Shown in pieces: positions 35,104 through 43,839 of a DNA stretch of 61,689 nt. A program made the translations under genes and the position numbers. Position 1 is the first letter of the stretch. Each line of letters begins with the position of its first letter. The notes beneath the pieces were generated by a model, which was not told the origin of the DNA, searched no databases, and saw only the letters and a list, made by a program, of their open reading frames with translations. The stretch comes from an uncultured Bacteroidales bacterium (GTDB taxonomy: Bacteria; Bacteroidota; Bacteroidia; Bacteroidales; UBA932). The stretch covers positions 1 to 61,689 of the forward strand of contig CAMHKQ010000011.1 of NCBI GenBank assembly GCA_946185745.1, written 5' to 3'.

Positions 35104-36555
35104 ATGATTTCCACAGAAGAACTTTATTCCCTGTACGTTTCATGCGCTTACCGTGTGACTACAGACAGCCGCGCCGTGCGCGGGGGTGAAATCTTCTTTG
35201 CCCTCAAAGGAGAGAATTTCGACGGAAACGCCTATGCGGCGAAGGCCCTTGAAAGCGGCGCCGCATACGCCGTGGTGAACGAAGGCTCAGACTGCTTTGC
35301 AGTCACCGCCGGCATCCCGCCGCAAAAGCTCATCATGGTCGAAGACCCGTTCGCGGAGCTTCAGAAACTCGCTGTCTATCACCGCGAAAGGCTCGGTGTT
35401 CCGGTAATCGGCCTCACCGGCACCAACGGCAAGACCACCACCAAGGAACTCATTGCGGCCGTGCTTCGCGCCAAGTACCGCGTGACTGCCACCGAAGGCA
35501 ATCTGAACAACGATATCGGAGTGCCCCTTAGCCTGCTCAAGATGACCCCTGAAACCCAGATCGCCGTAATCGAGATGGGCGCTTCGCATCCCGGCGACAT
35601 AGCGAAGCTGGTAGTGGTCTCCCGTCCGGACTACGGCCTCATCACCAACGTGGGCAAGGCCCATCTCCTGGGCTTCGGCTCCTTCGAGGGCGTGAAGGCT
35701 ACCAAGGGAGAGCTCTACAACTGGCTGGGCCGGCGCGAAGGGGCGGTGCTGTTCCTCAATCAGGACGATCCCGACCTGGTGGAGATGGCCGGTAAGGAAT
35801 CCTGCCACGTATGGGGTTATGGCCTCAAGTATCAGGGAGTTTGCCTGCTGCCCTCCACCTCCGGCAACCCCTTCCTGGGGCTACGCCTTTCCGACGGAAC
35901 GGAAATCCACACCAGTCTGGTCGGGGCATACAACGCCACCAACGTGCTGGCGGCCCTTGCCGTAGGGGAGTATTTCGGGGTTCAGCGCAGCGATGCCGTA
36001 GCCGCAATCGAGGGCTACGTGCCTTCGAACCAGCGCTCGCAGATGCAGCGCACCGAGTCCAACACTCTGGTCATAGACGCCTACAACGCCAACCCGTCCT
36101 CCATGGGAGTGGCGCTGGACAATCTGTTTGGAATGGACGCCCCGCGCAAGGTGGCGCTGCTAGGGGACATGCGCGAACTCGGGGAAGACTCCGTGGCCGA
36201 ACACGTCGCCATTGTAAAGCGGCTTGCCTCTTCCGGCGTGAAGTTCTGCCTGGTGGGGGATGAATTCCGCAAGGCGGTGCTGCAGTGCATCGAGGACGGT
36301 ACCCTCAAAGGGGTGGACACCACCGTCGCCCCGGCGCTTCCGGCAGGGCTCAACAACCCGATGAATGCAAGGGTGGAAGCGGGCGAGACGGTACCTCTGA
36401 ACACAAGTATTCCGGAATCCAGCGCCTTCCTGGGCTGGTTCCCGGAATCGTCCGATCTTGCCCTCCACCTTGGAGTGCACCCGCTGAAAGACTGCGTGAT
36501 CCTGGTTAAAGGATCACGCGGAATCAGGATGGAGAAAGTGCTGCCTGCGCTCTAG
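35104..36555 (+). CDS. murF: UDP-N-acetylmuramoyl-tripeptide--D-alanyl-D-alanine ligase
   Basis: A 483-residue Mur ligase. TTDSRAVRGGEIFFALKGENFDG lies in the N-terminal uridine-binding domain, the ATP loop GLTGTNGKTTTKEL spans about 103-116, and DAYNANPSSM and LGDMRELGEDS follow in the C-terminal domains. It adds D-Ala-D-Ala to the peptidoglycan precursor in the cytoplasm. The start at 35104, 2 bp after lptF/G, begins the conserved MISTEELY. Between the KAVLQCI helix and the LGWFPESSDLALHL segment there are about 45 residues rich in Pro, Asn and Ala that appear to be an insertion. The stop overlaps the convergent adk stop by 4 nt. Confidence 0.93.
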   Translation: MISTEELYSLYVSCAYRVTTDSRAVRGGEIFFALKGENFDGNAYAAKALESGAAYAVVNEGSDCFAVTAGIPPQKLIMVEDPFAELQKLAVYHRERLGVPVIGLTGTNGKTTTKELIAAVLRAKYRVTATEGNLNNDIGVPLSLLKMTPETQIAVIEMGASHPGDIAKLVVVSRPDYGLITNVGKAHLLGFGSFEGVKATKGELYNWLGRREGAVLFLNQDDPDLVEMAGKESCHVWGYGLKYQGVCLLPSTSGNPFLGLRLSDGTEIHTSLVGAYNATNVLAALAVGEYFGVQRSDAVAAIEGYVPSNQRSQMQRTESNTLVIDAYNANPSSMGVALDNLFGMDAPRKVALLGDMRELGEDSVAEHVAIVKRLASSGVKFCLVGDEFRKAVLQCIEDGTLKGVDTTVAPALPAGLNNPMNARVEAGETVPLNTSIPESSAFLGWFPESSDLALHLGVHPLKDCVILVKGSRGIRMEKVLPAL

Positions 36556-37127
36556 GCCAGGGAATCCATGAGGTTGCGGATATTCTCGCCTACCTGAGCG
36601 ATGGTGCCCAGGGAGTCCACCTCGTGGTATTTCTGCCTGTCTTTGTAGTAGTCGATGAGCGGCTCGGTCTGACGGTGGTAGGTGAGGATGCGGTTGTTCA
36701 CCACTTCGTCGCGGGCGTCGTCGGCGCGGCCCTCGAGCAGGGCGCGATGGGCGATGCGTTCCTTGACCACTTCGTCGGGTATCATGAGCGAAATGACTCC
36801 GCTCACCTCCTCGTCGCGGGCTTCGAGCATTTCGTCGAGGTCCATGGCCTGGGAGATGGTGCGCGGGAAGCCGTCCAGCAGGAAACCGTCCACGTCTTTG
36901 TACTTTCCGAACGCCTGGGCAATCATGCCTTCAACCACGTCGTCGGGGACGAGACTGCCTGAATCGATGAGGGCCTTGGCCTTTTTGCCGAGTTCGGTAC
37001 CCTCGGCTATTTCGTTGCGGAGAAGCTCTCCGGTGGAGATGTGTTTAAGGTTGTAGCGCTCTGCGAGCGGAGCGGCCTGGGTGCCCTTGCCGGCTCCCGG
37101 AGGCCCGAAAATGATGTAGTATTTCAT
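36552..37127 (-). CDS. adk: Adenylate kinase
   Basis: A 191-residue adenylate kinase with P-loop GPPGAGKGTQ (residues 8-17), the AMP-binding STGELLR, and the DGFPRT motif near 84-89. The LID domain is the short type without zinc Cys residues. It interconverts ATP plus AMP with two ADP in the cytoplasm. It lies 9 bp downstream of hpt on the same strand, making a small purine salvage operon. Its end overlaps murF by 4 nt. Confidence 0.96.
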   Translation of the reverse strand: MKYYIIFGPPGAGKGTQAAPLAERYNLKHISTGELLRNEIAEGTELGKKAKALIDSGSLVPDDVVEGMIAQAFGKYKDVDGFLLDGFPRTISQAMDLDEMLEARDEEVSGVISLMIPDEVVKERIAHRALLEGRADDARDEVVNNRILTYHRQTEPLIDYYKDRQKYHEVDSLGTIAQVGENIRNLMDSLA

Positions 37128-37136
37128 TTTAGAATT

Positions 37137-37679
37137 TCATTTGTCAAGTACGTAAATGTCTTTCAGGTTGCGGCCGAGGTCGTCGTAGTCGAGCCCGTAG
37201 CCCACGATGAAGTCGTTGGGAATCTCCATGCCCACATAGTCGAGCTTGAGGGGCTTCGAGTACACCTCGGGCTTCAGGAGCATAGTGCAGATCTTCACCT
37301 CTTTGGCGCCCTTTCCGAGGAGCATGTCCCTGAGGGCGACAATGGTAGCACCGGTGTCCACTATGTCTTCGCATACGATAACCCTGCGCCCTTCGACGCT
37401 GCCGGTGAGGCCCATTACTTCGAGCACCTGGCCGGAAGACTGGGTGCCTGTGTAGGAAGAAAGCTTGAGCGACATCACCTCGAGGGGGAAGCTGAGCCTC
37501 TTCATGAGGCCTGCGGTGAACATGATGGAGCCGGTGAGCACGCAGAGCAGCACGGGGATTTCCCCGGAGGCGGCATAATCGGCGTTGATCTTTTCGGCCA
37601 CGCCGTCTATTACGCTCTCTATCTGCGCGTTGGGGATAAACGGCTTGAAGAACTTGTCGTGAATCTTGATCCTGTCCAT
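37137..37679 (-). CDS. hpt: Hypoxanthine phosphoribosyltransferase
   Basis: A 180-residue purine phosphoribosyltransferase. The PRPP-binding signature VIVCEDIVDTGATI is intact, along with the KLSSYTGTQSSG flexible loop region and the C-terminal FIVGYGLDYDDLGRNL. It turns hypoxanthine or guanine plus PRPP into IMP or GMP. The ATG at 37679 starts the family-like MDRIKIHDKFF; a TTG at 37697 would add six residues and is less likely. A TAAATTTG element lies 22 bases upstream. adk follows 9 bp later. Confidence 0.94.
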   Translation of the reverse strand: MDRIKIHDKFFKPFIPNAQIESVIDGVAEKINADYAASGEIPVLLCVLTGSIMFTAGLMKRLSFPLEVMSLKLSSYTGTQSSGQVLEVMGLTGSVEGRRVIVCEDIVDTGATIVALRDMLLGKGAKEVKICTMLLKPEVYSKPLKLDYVGMEIPNDFIVGYGLDYDDLGRNLKDIYVLDK

Positions 37680-37701
37680 TTTGCGTTTTGCTAACAAGCC
37701 C

Positions 37702-37709
37702 CAAATTTA
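37702..37709 (-). promoter_or_regulatory. -7 element TAAATTTG for hpt-adk
   Basis: A perfect TAnnTTTG match on the minus strand, 22 bases before the hpt ATG. Confidence 0.6.
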
Positions 37710-37742
37710 CAATTTTATTTGCTATAAAAAACAGAAAAAATC

Positions 37743-37756
37743 CACTTTTACTCCCC
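37743..37756 (+). promoter_or_regulatory. Candidate promoter motif CACTTTTACTCCCC (copy 2)
   Basis: Identical to 17534-17547 and again placed after an A-run in a divergent gap, here 33 bases before the HhH protein start. Confidence 0.35.
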
Positions 37757-37788
37757 TGAATGCCGTTTTGAGTGCATATATTGGCGGC

Positions 37789-39471
37789 ATGCTGCACTTT
37801 CTTGTCGATGTGGTGGGCGCCATCCTCGTGCTCACCGGTGCCTCCTCCCCGGAAGACCTGGGAGAAAGCGAAATGGAGCGTTTCCAGCAATACGCCGAAC
37901 ACCCGCTGAGAATCAACCAGGCGAGCCGGGGCCGTCTGCTCTCGAGCGGACTTTTCAGCGCCTACCAGGTGGCTTCGCTGGAAGACTACCGCTCGCGCTC
38001 GGGCGACATCCTCGGCGTCACGGAACTGGGCCTGGTGGACGGGTTCGGCGCCGAAACGGCGGAGGCCCTGAGCCTGTTCGTGTCGTTTGAAAGCTCCCTG
38101 CCACCGGGGGCAAGGGAAGACCGTCGGGTGCGGCAGAGCGCCATGGTGCGGGGCGGAGGCCGCATGAAAGGGGAGGAGAGCGCCGTTTTTTTCGGGGCGA
38201 AATACCATTTTGAACTGGGCGACAGGGTCGAATTCTACTGGTCTTCGCGCACCAGCTATTCCGTGCGCAAATTCTCGCCGGGCACTTTCAGCGCGGCCTT
38301 GTACGGCCGCAGGGGTGGAAAGCTGGTGCTTGGCGATTTCGCCGCCCGTTTCGGGCAGGGCCTCGCGCTCTGGAGCAGCTTCTCGATGAGCGGGTTCAGT
38401 TCCGTCTCCTCTTTCAGGCGCAGCGCCTCCGGTTTTGCCGCCACCGGATCGTTCACGCCGCGTTTCAGGGGGGTAGCTGCTGATTTCATGAGCGGCCCGT
38501 GGACCTTTTCCACCGCCACGGCGCTATCCGGCCTGCAAAAAGGCTCTCCACTGGAGATAGTACCCATGGCGGCTGTTTCCCGCCTGGGCCGGAGTGGACA
38601 GTTCGGACTGCAGGCATTCTATAAAGACGGCCTCGTCGCCTCGGCCGACGGCACCCTCGGGCTCGGGCATTTCACCCTGTTCGGCGAAGCGGCCCTGAGT
38701 TCGCGGAAAGAGCCGGAAGGGGAGTACATCGTGCAGCGCACAAGGCTCGCCGCGGTCGGCGGAGCGATCTGGTCGCCGGCTTACCAAACCAAATTCAGCG
38801 TCCTTGCAAGGTATTATCCCTCAGGATATTATGATGTGTTTTCAGGCGCAGTGCGCTCCGCCTCGAAGGTCTCCGGCGAGAGCGGAGTCTCTGCCGGAGC
38901 GAAATGGCGGTCGCTGGAATTCACGGCCGATGCCGCATTTTATCCGGAAAAGGGAACGCGGGCATACAAGGGGCTCCTTGTCTTTTCCCCGGTATTCAAG
39001 GCCGGCGCGGCCGAAATCAATCCATATCTGCGAATAGCCGAAAGATACCGCACCGCCGATGCGCCTCCCTGGAAGCACGAATGGCGGGCCGGCTTCAAGT
39101 CGGGGCTGCAGGGTTTCCAGCTGAACGGCCGTTTCGACGTGGTGCACATGAAGGCGACGGCCCTGGCAGGCTATGCCGAAGCAGGCTGGAAAACCCCTTC
39201 CGACACTGCAGGCCTGCGCATTTCCGCTTTCCTCCGGGCCACCTTCTTCCGGGTGGACAACTGGGACGACCGCATCTACTGCTATGAACGCGACCTGCCG
39301 GGCACCTTCAGCGTCCTTGCACTCTACGGCAGGGGGCATTCAGTTTCGGCGGTCATCGGCCTGAAAACCCGCCGCCATTCCCTGCATCTCAAGGCATCCG
39401 TTCTCCGTTACACTTCCGCCGGCAGGCCCTCTTCTTCCGAACTCAAACTCCAGTACCAGCTGAAACTGTGA
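37789..39471 (+). CDS. ComEA-like helix-hairpin-helix protein with beta-barrel-like C-terminus
   Basis: A 560-residue exported protein. A short hydrophobic signal-like N-terminus precedes residues about 25-100, which form tandem helix-hairpin-helix units (HPLRINQASRGRLLSSGLF, then ILGVTELGLVDGFGAETAEA). The rest alternates hydrophobic and polar residues and ends in SSSELKLQYQLKL, as in outer-membrane barrels. This architecture recurs in Bacteroidetes as HhH-domain proteins of unknown role; DNA binding or uptake is possible by analogy with ComEA. The ATG at 37789 is the first that begins the hydrophobic segment. Confidence 0.65.
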   Translation: MLHFLVDVVGAILVLTGASSPEDLGESEMERFQQYAEHPLRINQASRGRLLSSGLFSAYQVASLEDYRSRSGDILGVTELGLVDGFGAETAEALSLFVSFESSLPPGAREDRRVRQSAMVRGGGRMKGEESAVFFGAKYHFELGDRVEFYWSSRTSYSVRKFSPGTFSAALYGRRGGKLVLGDFAARFGQGLALWSSFSMSGFSSVSSFRRSASGFAATGSFTPRFRGVAADFMSGPWTFSTATALSGLQKGSPLEIVPMAAVSRLGRSGQFGLQAFYKDGLVASADGTLGLGHFTLFGEAALSSRKEPEGEYIVQRTRLAAVGGAIWSPAYQTKFSVLARYYPSGYYDVFSGAVRSASKVSGESGVSAGAKWRSLEFTADAAFYPEKGTRAYKGLLVFSPVFKAGAAEINPYLRIAERYRTADAPPWKHEWRAGFKSGLQGFQLNGRFDVVHMKATALAGYAEAGWKTPSDTAGLRISAFLRATFFRVDNWDDRIYCYERDLPGTFSVLALYGRGHSVSAVIGLKTRRHSLHLKASVLRYTSAGRPSSSELKLQYQLKL

Positions 39472-39501
39472 CGGCAACTCCGCAGGCATGCGAAAAATTA
39501 G

Positions 39502-39509
39502 TATCTTTG
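39502..39509 (+). promoter_or_regulatory. -7 element TATCTTTG before obg
   Basis: A perfect TAnnTTTG match that ends six bases before the obg ATG. It has the same spacing as at parE and the TonB receptor gene. Confidence 0.6.
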
Positions 39510-39515
39510 TAATCT

Positions 39516-40667
39516 ATGCAGGAAAGCAATTTCATCGATTTTGTACGTGTGCACTGTGCGTCCGGGCACGGAGGGGCGGGAAGCGCGCATCTGTACCACG
39601 CCAAGTACCAGTACAAGGGCGGTCCCGACGGCGGCAACGGCGGCAGGGGCGGCAGCGTCATACTGCGCGCAAACCCCCAGTTCTGGACGCTCATCCACCT
39701 GAAATACCGCAAGAACATAATAGCCGAGAACGGCCAGCCCGGCGCAGGAGGCCTGCAGACGGGCAAGAGCGGCGCCGACGTCATCCTGGACGTGCCGCTG
39801 GGCACCGTGGTCAAGCGGCTCATCCCCGTGCAGGCGGAAAGGCCCCGTCCGGTGGCGCCCGCTCCGGAAGAGAAACAGTACGTGGAATTCTGGCGGGAGA
39901 AGAACACCCAGCTGGAAGAGGACGTCGAATATGAGGAAGACAAGCCCGAAGAGGATTTCTACGAAGGCAATCCGGTAGATTACGAAGAAGAGCAGATAGG
40001 CGAACTGGTAGAGGCCGGAGAGGAATTCGTGCTCTGCAAGGGCGGCCGCGGAGGCCTCGGCAACAACAACTTCAAGACCTCCACCAACCAGGCCCCCCGT
40101 TACGCCCAGCCCGGCGAAGCAGGCGAGGAAGGCTGGTTCATCCTCGAACTGAAGCTCCTGGCGGACGTCGGCCTCGTAGGCTTCCCGAACGCCGGCAAGT
40201 CCACCCTCCTGGCCACCGTCACCAGCGCAAAGCCCAGGATAGCCGACTACGCGTTCACCACCCTCGAGCCCAATCTGGGCATCGTGAAATACTACGACGG
40301 CAAGTCGTTCGTGATAGCCGACATCCCCGGAATCATCGAAGGCGCCCACGAGGGCAGGGGAATCGGCATCAGGTTCCTCCGCCACATCGAGCGCAACTCG
40401 GTGCTGCTCTTCATGGTGAGCGCCGAAGAAGACGACATCGCCGCAGGCTACGCCACCCTCCTGCACGAACTCGAGATGTACAATCCCGAGCTGCTGGTGA
40501 AGGACCGCGTGCTCGCCGTCACCAAATGCGACCTGCTCGACAAGGAGCTGGAGGCCGAAATCGAGCCCACCCTTCCGAAGGACATCCCGCATGTCTTCAT
40601 TTCCTGCTTCTCCCGCGAAGGCCTGCAGGAGCTTACCGACCTGCTGTGGAAGACGCTCCAGGCATGA
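39516..40667 (+). CDS. obg: Obg/CgtA GTPase with acidic insertion
   Basis: A 383-residue Obg GTPase linked to late 50S ribosome assembly and stress control. The glycine-rich Obg domain (residues 1-210, GGPDGGNGGRGG and CKGGRGGLGN) is followed by the G domain with G1 GFPNAGKS (222-229), G3 DIPGIIEGAHEG (269-280) and G4 TKCD (336-339). Residues about 101-162 form an unusual insertion in the Obg domain, Pro-rich then very acidic, where most Obg proteins have a short beta-hairpin. The C-terminal OCT domain is absent. The start is fixed by the conserved MQESNFIDFV. PAP2 overlaps its stop. Confidence 0.95.
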   Translation: MQESNFIDFVRVHCASGHGGAGSAHLYHAKYQYKGGPDGGNGGRGGSVILRANPQFWTLIHLKYRKNIIAENGQPGAGGLQTGKSGADVILDVPLGTVVKRLIPVQAERPRPVAPAPEEKQYVEFWREKNTQLEEDVEYEEDKPEEDFYEGNPVDYEEEQIGELVEAGEEFVLCKGGRGGLGNNNFKTSTNQAPRYAQPGEAGEEGWFILELKLLADVGLVGFPNAGKSTLLATVTSAKPRIADYAFTTLEPNLGIVKYYDGKSFVIADIPGIIEGAHEGRGIGIRFLRHIERNSVLLFMVSAEEDDIAAGYATLLHELEMYNPELLVKDRVLAVTKCDLLDKELEAEIEPTLPKDIPHVFISCFSREGLQELTDLLWKTLQA

Positions 40668-41260
40668 ATCTCCTGAACCTCCTCGACAGTCTCGACAGGG
40701 AGGCCACCCTGGCCCTTAACTCCCTGCACGTCCCGTTTACGGATGCGCTGTGGATGCTGTTCTCCTACAAGAAAGTCTGGATTCCGCTCTATCTGGTGTT
40801 GCTGGTGCTGCTGTTCACCCGGATGAGCTGGAAAAAGGCCCTTGTGGTGCTCGGGTCCGTGCTTCTCGCAATACTGGCCTGCGACCAGGGGGCGAATCTG
40901 GTGAAGGCGGCGGTCTGCCGCCTTAGGCCCTGCTGGGACAGTAACATGCTGTCGGGCGGGCTCCGAGTGCTCGAGGGGAAGGGCAGTTTCTACGGTTTCT
41001 TTTCGGGGCATGCCTCCAATGCCTTCGGCGTCGCCGCTTGTCTCGGGGCGGGTTTCCGGAGCGGCGACAAGTCCCGGAGCTACAAGGGCTTTTCAGCCGG
41101 GATGTACGTCTGGGCCTCGCTGGTCGGGCTCAGCCGCGTGTTCGTCGGAAAGCATTTCCTCGGGGACGTGCTCACCGGCGCCGCCGTCGGTCTGCTCATC
41201 GGCTGGCTTTTCGGCCGGCTGGCACGGTGGGCAATTGAGAAATATTCGCTATATTTGTAA
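40664..41260 (+). CDS. PAP2 family membrane phosphatase
   Basis: A 198-residue membrane protein with several TM helices and the three PAP2 signature blocks: KAAVCRLRP, SGHAS in FFSGHASNAFG, and SRVFVGKHFLGDVL. Enzymes of this type remove phosphate from lipid pyrophosphates, such as undecaprenyl pyrophosphate or lipid A, on the outer face of the inner membrane. The specific lipid is unknown. The ATG at 40664 overlaps the obg stop in ATGA. The parA promoter element lies over its stop codon. Confidence 0.88.
   Translation: MNLLNLLDSLDREATLALNSLHVPFTDALWMLFSYKKVWIPLYLVLLVLLFTRMSWKKALVVLGSVLLAILACDQGANLVKAAVCRLRPCWDSNMLSGGLRVLEGKGSFYGFFSGHASNAFGVAACLGAGFRSGDKSRSYKGFSAGMYVWASLVGLSRVFVGKHFLGDVLTGAAVGLLIGWLFGRLARWAIEKYSLYL
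41250..41257 (+). promoter_or_regulatory. -7 element TATATTTG before parA
   Basis: A perfect TAnnTTTG match inside the last codons of the PAP2 gene, ending eight bases before the parA ATG. It would allow parAB to be transcribed apart from obg with little or no leader. Confidence 0.5.
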
Positions 41261-41265
41261 GTTAT

Positions 41266-42048
41266 ATGGGAAAAACGATAGCAATAGCCAACCAGAAGGG
41301 CGGAGTGGGGAAGACCACCACCGCCATCAACCTCGCCGCATCCCTCGCCGTGCTCGAGAAGAAGGTGCTGGTCATCGACGCCGATCCTCAGGCCAATACC
41401 ACCAGCGGCCTCAATTTCTCGCCCGACAGCGATGAGAAGCGCACCATCTACGAGGTCATGATAGGGAAGATAGGCGTCGAAGACGCGCTCATCCAGACCG
41501 AAATCGCGAATCTCCACATGATTCCGTCTCACATCAACCTGGTCGGCGCGGAAATCGAGATGCTCGACGTCCCCGAGCGCGAATCCGTGCTCGCCAAGGC
41601 CCTTGCTCCCATCAAGGACGCCTACGACTATATAATCATCGACTGCTCGCCGTCGCTCGGGCTCATCACCGTCAACTGCCTCACCGCGGCCGACTCCGTG
41701 ATAATCCCCGTACAGCCCGAATTCTTCGCGCTCGAAGGCCTCGGCAAGCTCCTGCAGACCATACGCCTGGTGCAGGGCGGGGTCAACCCCGGTCTCACCA
41801 TAGAAGGCTTCCTCGTAACCATGTTCGACGGCCGCACCAAGGTGCATACCCAGGTGGTCGGCGAACTGCGCGGGCATTTCAACGACCTGGTGTTCCGCAC
41901 CATCATCCAGCGCAATATCCGCCTCAGCGAGGCGCCGTCCCACGGCAAGCCCATAATCCTCTACGACATAATGAGTACGGGCGCCAACAATTATCTTAAC
42001 TTAGCAAAGGAACTCCTCGAAAAGAACGGGGAACCGGTACAACAGTAA
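41266..42048 (+). CDS. parA: Chromosome partitioning ATPase ParA/Soj
   Basis: A 260-residue deviant-Walker ATPase. KGGVGKTT lies at residues 11-18, DADPQANTT carries the A' motif region, and DYIIIDCSPSLGLITVN carries Walker B. It binds DNA non-specifically in the ATP state and segregates ParB-bound origins. Length fits chromosomal Soj proteins, without an N-terminal HTH as in plasmid types. The stop and the parB start share one base, so the genes are coupled. Confidence 0.94.
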   Translation: MGKTIAIANQKGGVGKTTTAINLAASLAVLEKKVLVIDADPQANTTSGLNFSPDSDEKRTIYEVMIGKIGVEDALIQTEIANLHMIPSHINLVGAEIEMLDVPERESVLAKALAPIKDAYDYIIIDCSPSLGLITVNCLTAADSVIIPVQPEFFALEGLGKLLQTIRLVQGGVNPGLTIEGFLVTMFDGRTKVHTQVVGELRGHFNDLVFRTIIQRNIRLSEAPSHGKPIILYDIMSTGANNYLNLAKELLEKNGEPVQQ

Positions 42049-42971
42049 TGGCAAAGCTACAACACGGTCTGGGCAAGGGCCTGGGAGCCCTTCTCGGAGA
42101 GGAAGCGGACGCCGTCCGCAAACCGGTAGGGTATGTTAACAAGGAGATCGCCGGCGCCCAGCCCAGGCGCAACACCAGCGACGTCCTCCGCATCCCCGCC
42201 GACATGGTGGAGGCCAATCCCTTCCAGCCCCGCACCTCCTTCGACCAGGAGGCGCTGGAAGAACTGGCGGCATCCATAAAGAGCCTCGGCCTCATCCAGC
42301 CCATCACCGTCCGCAAGGTAAGCGACGGCCACTACCAGATAATCAGCGGCGAACGCCGCTACAAGGCCTGCCGCATGGCCGGAATGGCCATGATTCCCGC
42401 GTACGTGCGCGAGGCAGACGACCAGGGCATGCTGGAGATGGCGCTGGTAGAGAACATCCAGCGCGAGAATCTCGACCCGATCGAAACCGCCCTCAGCTAC
42501 CGCCGCCTCATCGAAGAGTGCCGGCTCACCCAGGAGACCATGGCGGACCGCATCGGCAAGAAGCGCACCTCCGTAACCAACACCCTGAGGCTCCTAAGGC
42601 TTCCGGTCAAGGTGCAGCACGACCTTAAAGTTGGGCTTATCAGCACCGGCCATGCAAAGGTGCTTCTGGGCACCGACAACCCCGAAATCCAGCAGCAGCT
42701 TTGCGATATGGTAGTGGAGAAGGGCCTGAGCGTGAGGGAGTTGGAAGACCAGTTCCGGAAGCTCACCCGCAAGCCTTCTGCCAGGAAGGCGGCGTCGGCC
42801 CAGGAGCTTCCGCGGGAATATACCCAGCTCCTCAGCCATATCGGCAAGTTCTTTGCAGACGACATTTCCCTCAAGAGGGCTTCCTCCGGAAAAGGTACCA
42901 TGACCATCCGTTTCGGTTCCGACGAGGAAGTGCAGAAGTTCCTGAAAGCCCTGGAAGATGCCGGAATATAG
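42048..42971 (+). CDS. parB: Chromosome partitioning protein ParB/Spo0J
   Basis: A 307-residue ParB. It has the N-terminal KGLGALLGEE motif, the CTPase/nuclease-fold blocks NPFQPR, GERRYKACRMAG and ALVENIQRENLDPIETA, the HTH TQETMADRIGKKRTSVTN, and a C-terminal dimerisation segment. It loads on parS and spreads as a CTP-dependent clamp. No convincing parS palindrome was noticed in the window. The next gene begins directly at the following base. Confidence 0.94.
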   Translation: MAKLQHGLGKGLGALLGEEADAVRKPVGYVNKEIAGAQPRRNTSDVLRIPADMVEANPFQPRTSFDQEALEELAASIKSLGLIQPITVRKVSDGHYQIISGERRYKACRMAGMAMIPAYVREADDQGMLEMALVENIQRENLDPIETALSYRRLIEECRLTQETMADRIGKKRTSVTNTLRLLRLPVKVQHDLKVGLISTGHAKVLLGTDNPEIQQQLCDMVVEKGLSVRELEDQFRKLTRKPSARKAASAQELPREYTQLLSHIGKFFADDISLKRASSGKGTMTIRFGSDEEVQKFLKALEDAGI

Positions 42972-43838
42972 ATGAAGCGTTTTCTGTGCATAATGTTCCT
43001 TTCGCTGTGCGCGCTCGCGTTCAGCGCGGAGCTGCATGCTCAGTTCAAGTCCGAGGCGTTCAACCAGCAGTACAACGCCGACGATCCTTCGGCCAAAGAC
43101 TCCGCCGACGTGCTCTTCTCGTTCAAGGAATACTTCGGTGGTCTCAGGCACAAGAACGAAATGAAAATCGGCACCATGGCCGCCGGATCTGCTATCTTCC
43201 TCGGAGGGTGCCAGATCTACAACCGGGATTACTGGAAACTCCCGCTGGTATATGCGGGCATAGGCGGCGGAATCGGCGCCGGCCTCTATTTCAACAAGCA
43301 GGGTAAGACGGATATCGCCAAATGGTGCTTCATCGGTGCCGGCGCAGCCTGGTGGGCTTCTCTGATGGACGGCGTAATCAGTTACGACACAGACCGTTAT
43401 CCTCTCCCTGGCAAGGCCACCCTGTATGCCATACTGGTGCCAGGTCTCGGGCAGATATACAACGGCGAGGCCTGGAAGGTGCCGGTCTACTGGGGCGTCA
43501 TCGCGGGCGGCGTCCATTTCTTCATGCTCAACCGCACGAACTACCTCCGATTCAGGAACATCTACCGCGAGGCCACCGACGAAGAAACGCCGTACACCGG
43601 TCCCATCTCCAAGGAAACCGCGCTGTATTACCGCAACGTCTACCGCGAATACCGCGACTACTCCATCCTGGCCATCGCCGCGGGCTATCTGCTGCAGATA
43701 ATCGACGCCAACGTGTTCGCTTACATGCACGACTTCGACGTGTCGGACGACATCACCCTCAACATATCTCCAACAGTAATGTCTCCCGTATATGCCCAGA
43801 GGCCGGCCATGGGAGTACGTTTTGGCCTTTCCTTCTAG
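42972..43838 (+). CDS. DUF5683 membrane protein
   Basis: A 288-residue protein with a signal-like N-terminus (about 1-24) and several hydrophobic segments. The DUF5683 landmark ATLYAILVPGLGQIYNGEAWK lies near 155-175, followed by PVYWGVIAGGVHFFMLNRTNY. The family is almost always found next to parB in Bacteroidetes; its role is unknown. The spacing to parB is zero bases and mltD follows one base after its stop, so a chromosome-partition/cell-wall operon is likely. Confidence 0.85.
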   Translation: MKRFLCIMFLSLCALAFSAELHAQFKSEAFNQQYNADDPSAKDSADVLFSFKEYFGGLRHKNEMKIGTMAAGSAIFLGGCQIYNRDYWKLPLVYAGIGGGIGAGLYFNKQGKTDIAKWCFIGAGAAWWASLMDGVISYDTDRYPLPGKATLYAILVPGLGQIYNGEAWKVPVYWGVIAGGVHFFMLNRTNYLRFRNIYREATDEETPYTGPISKETALYYRNVYREYRDYSILAIAAGYLLQIIDANVFAYMHDFDVSDDITLNISPTVMSPVYAQRPAMGVRFGLSF

Positions 43839-43839
43839 A

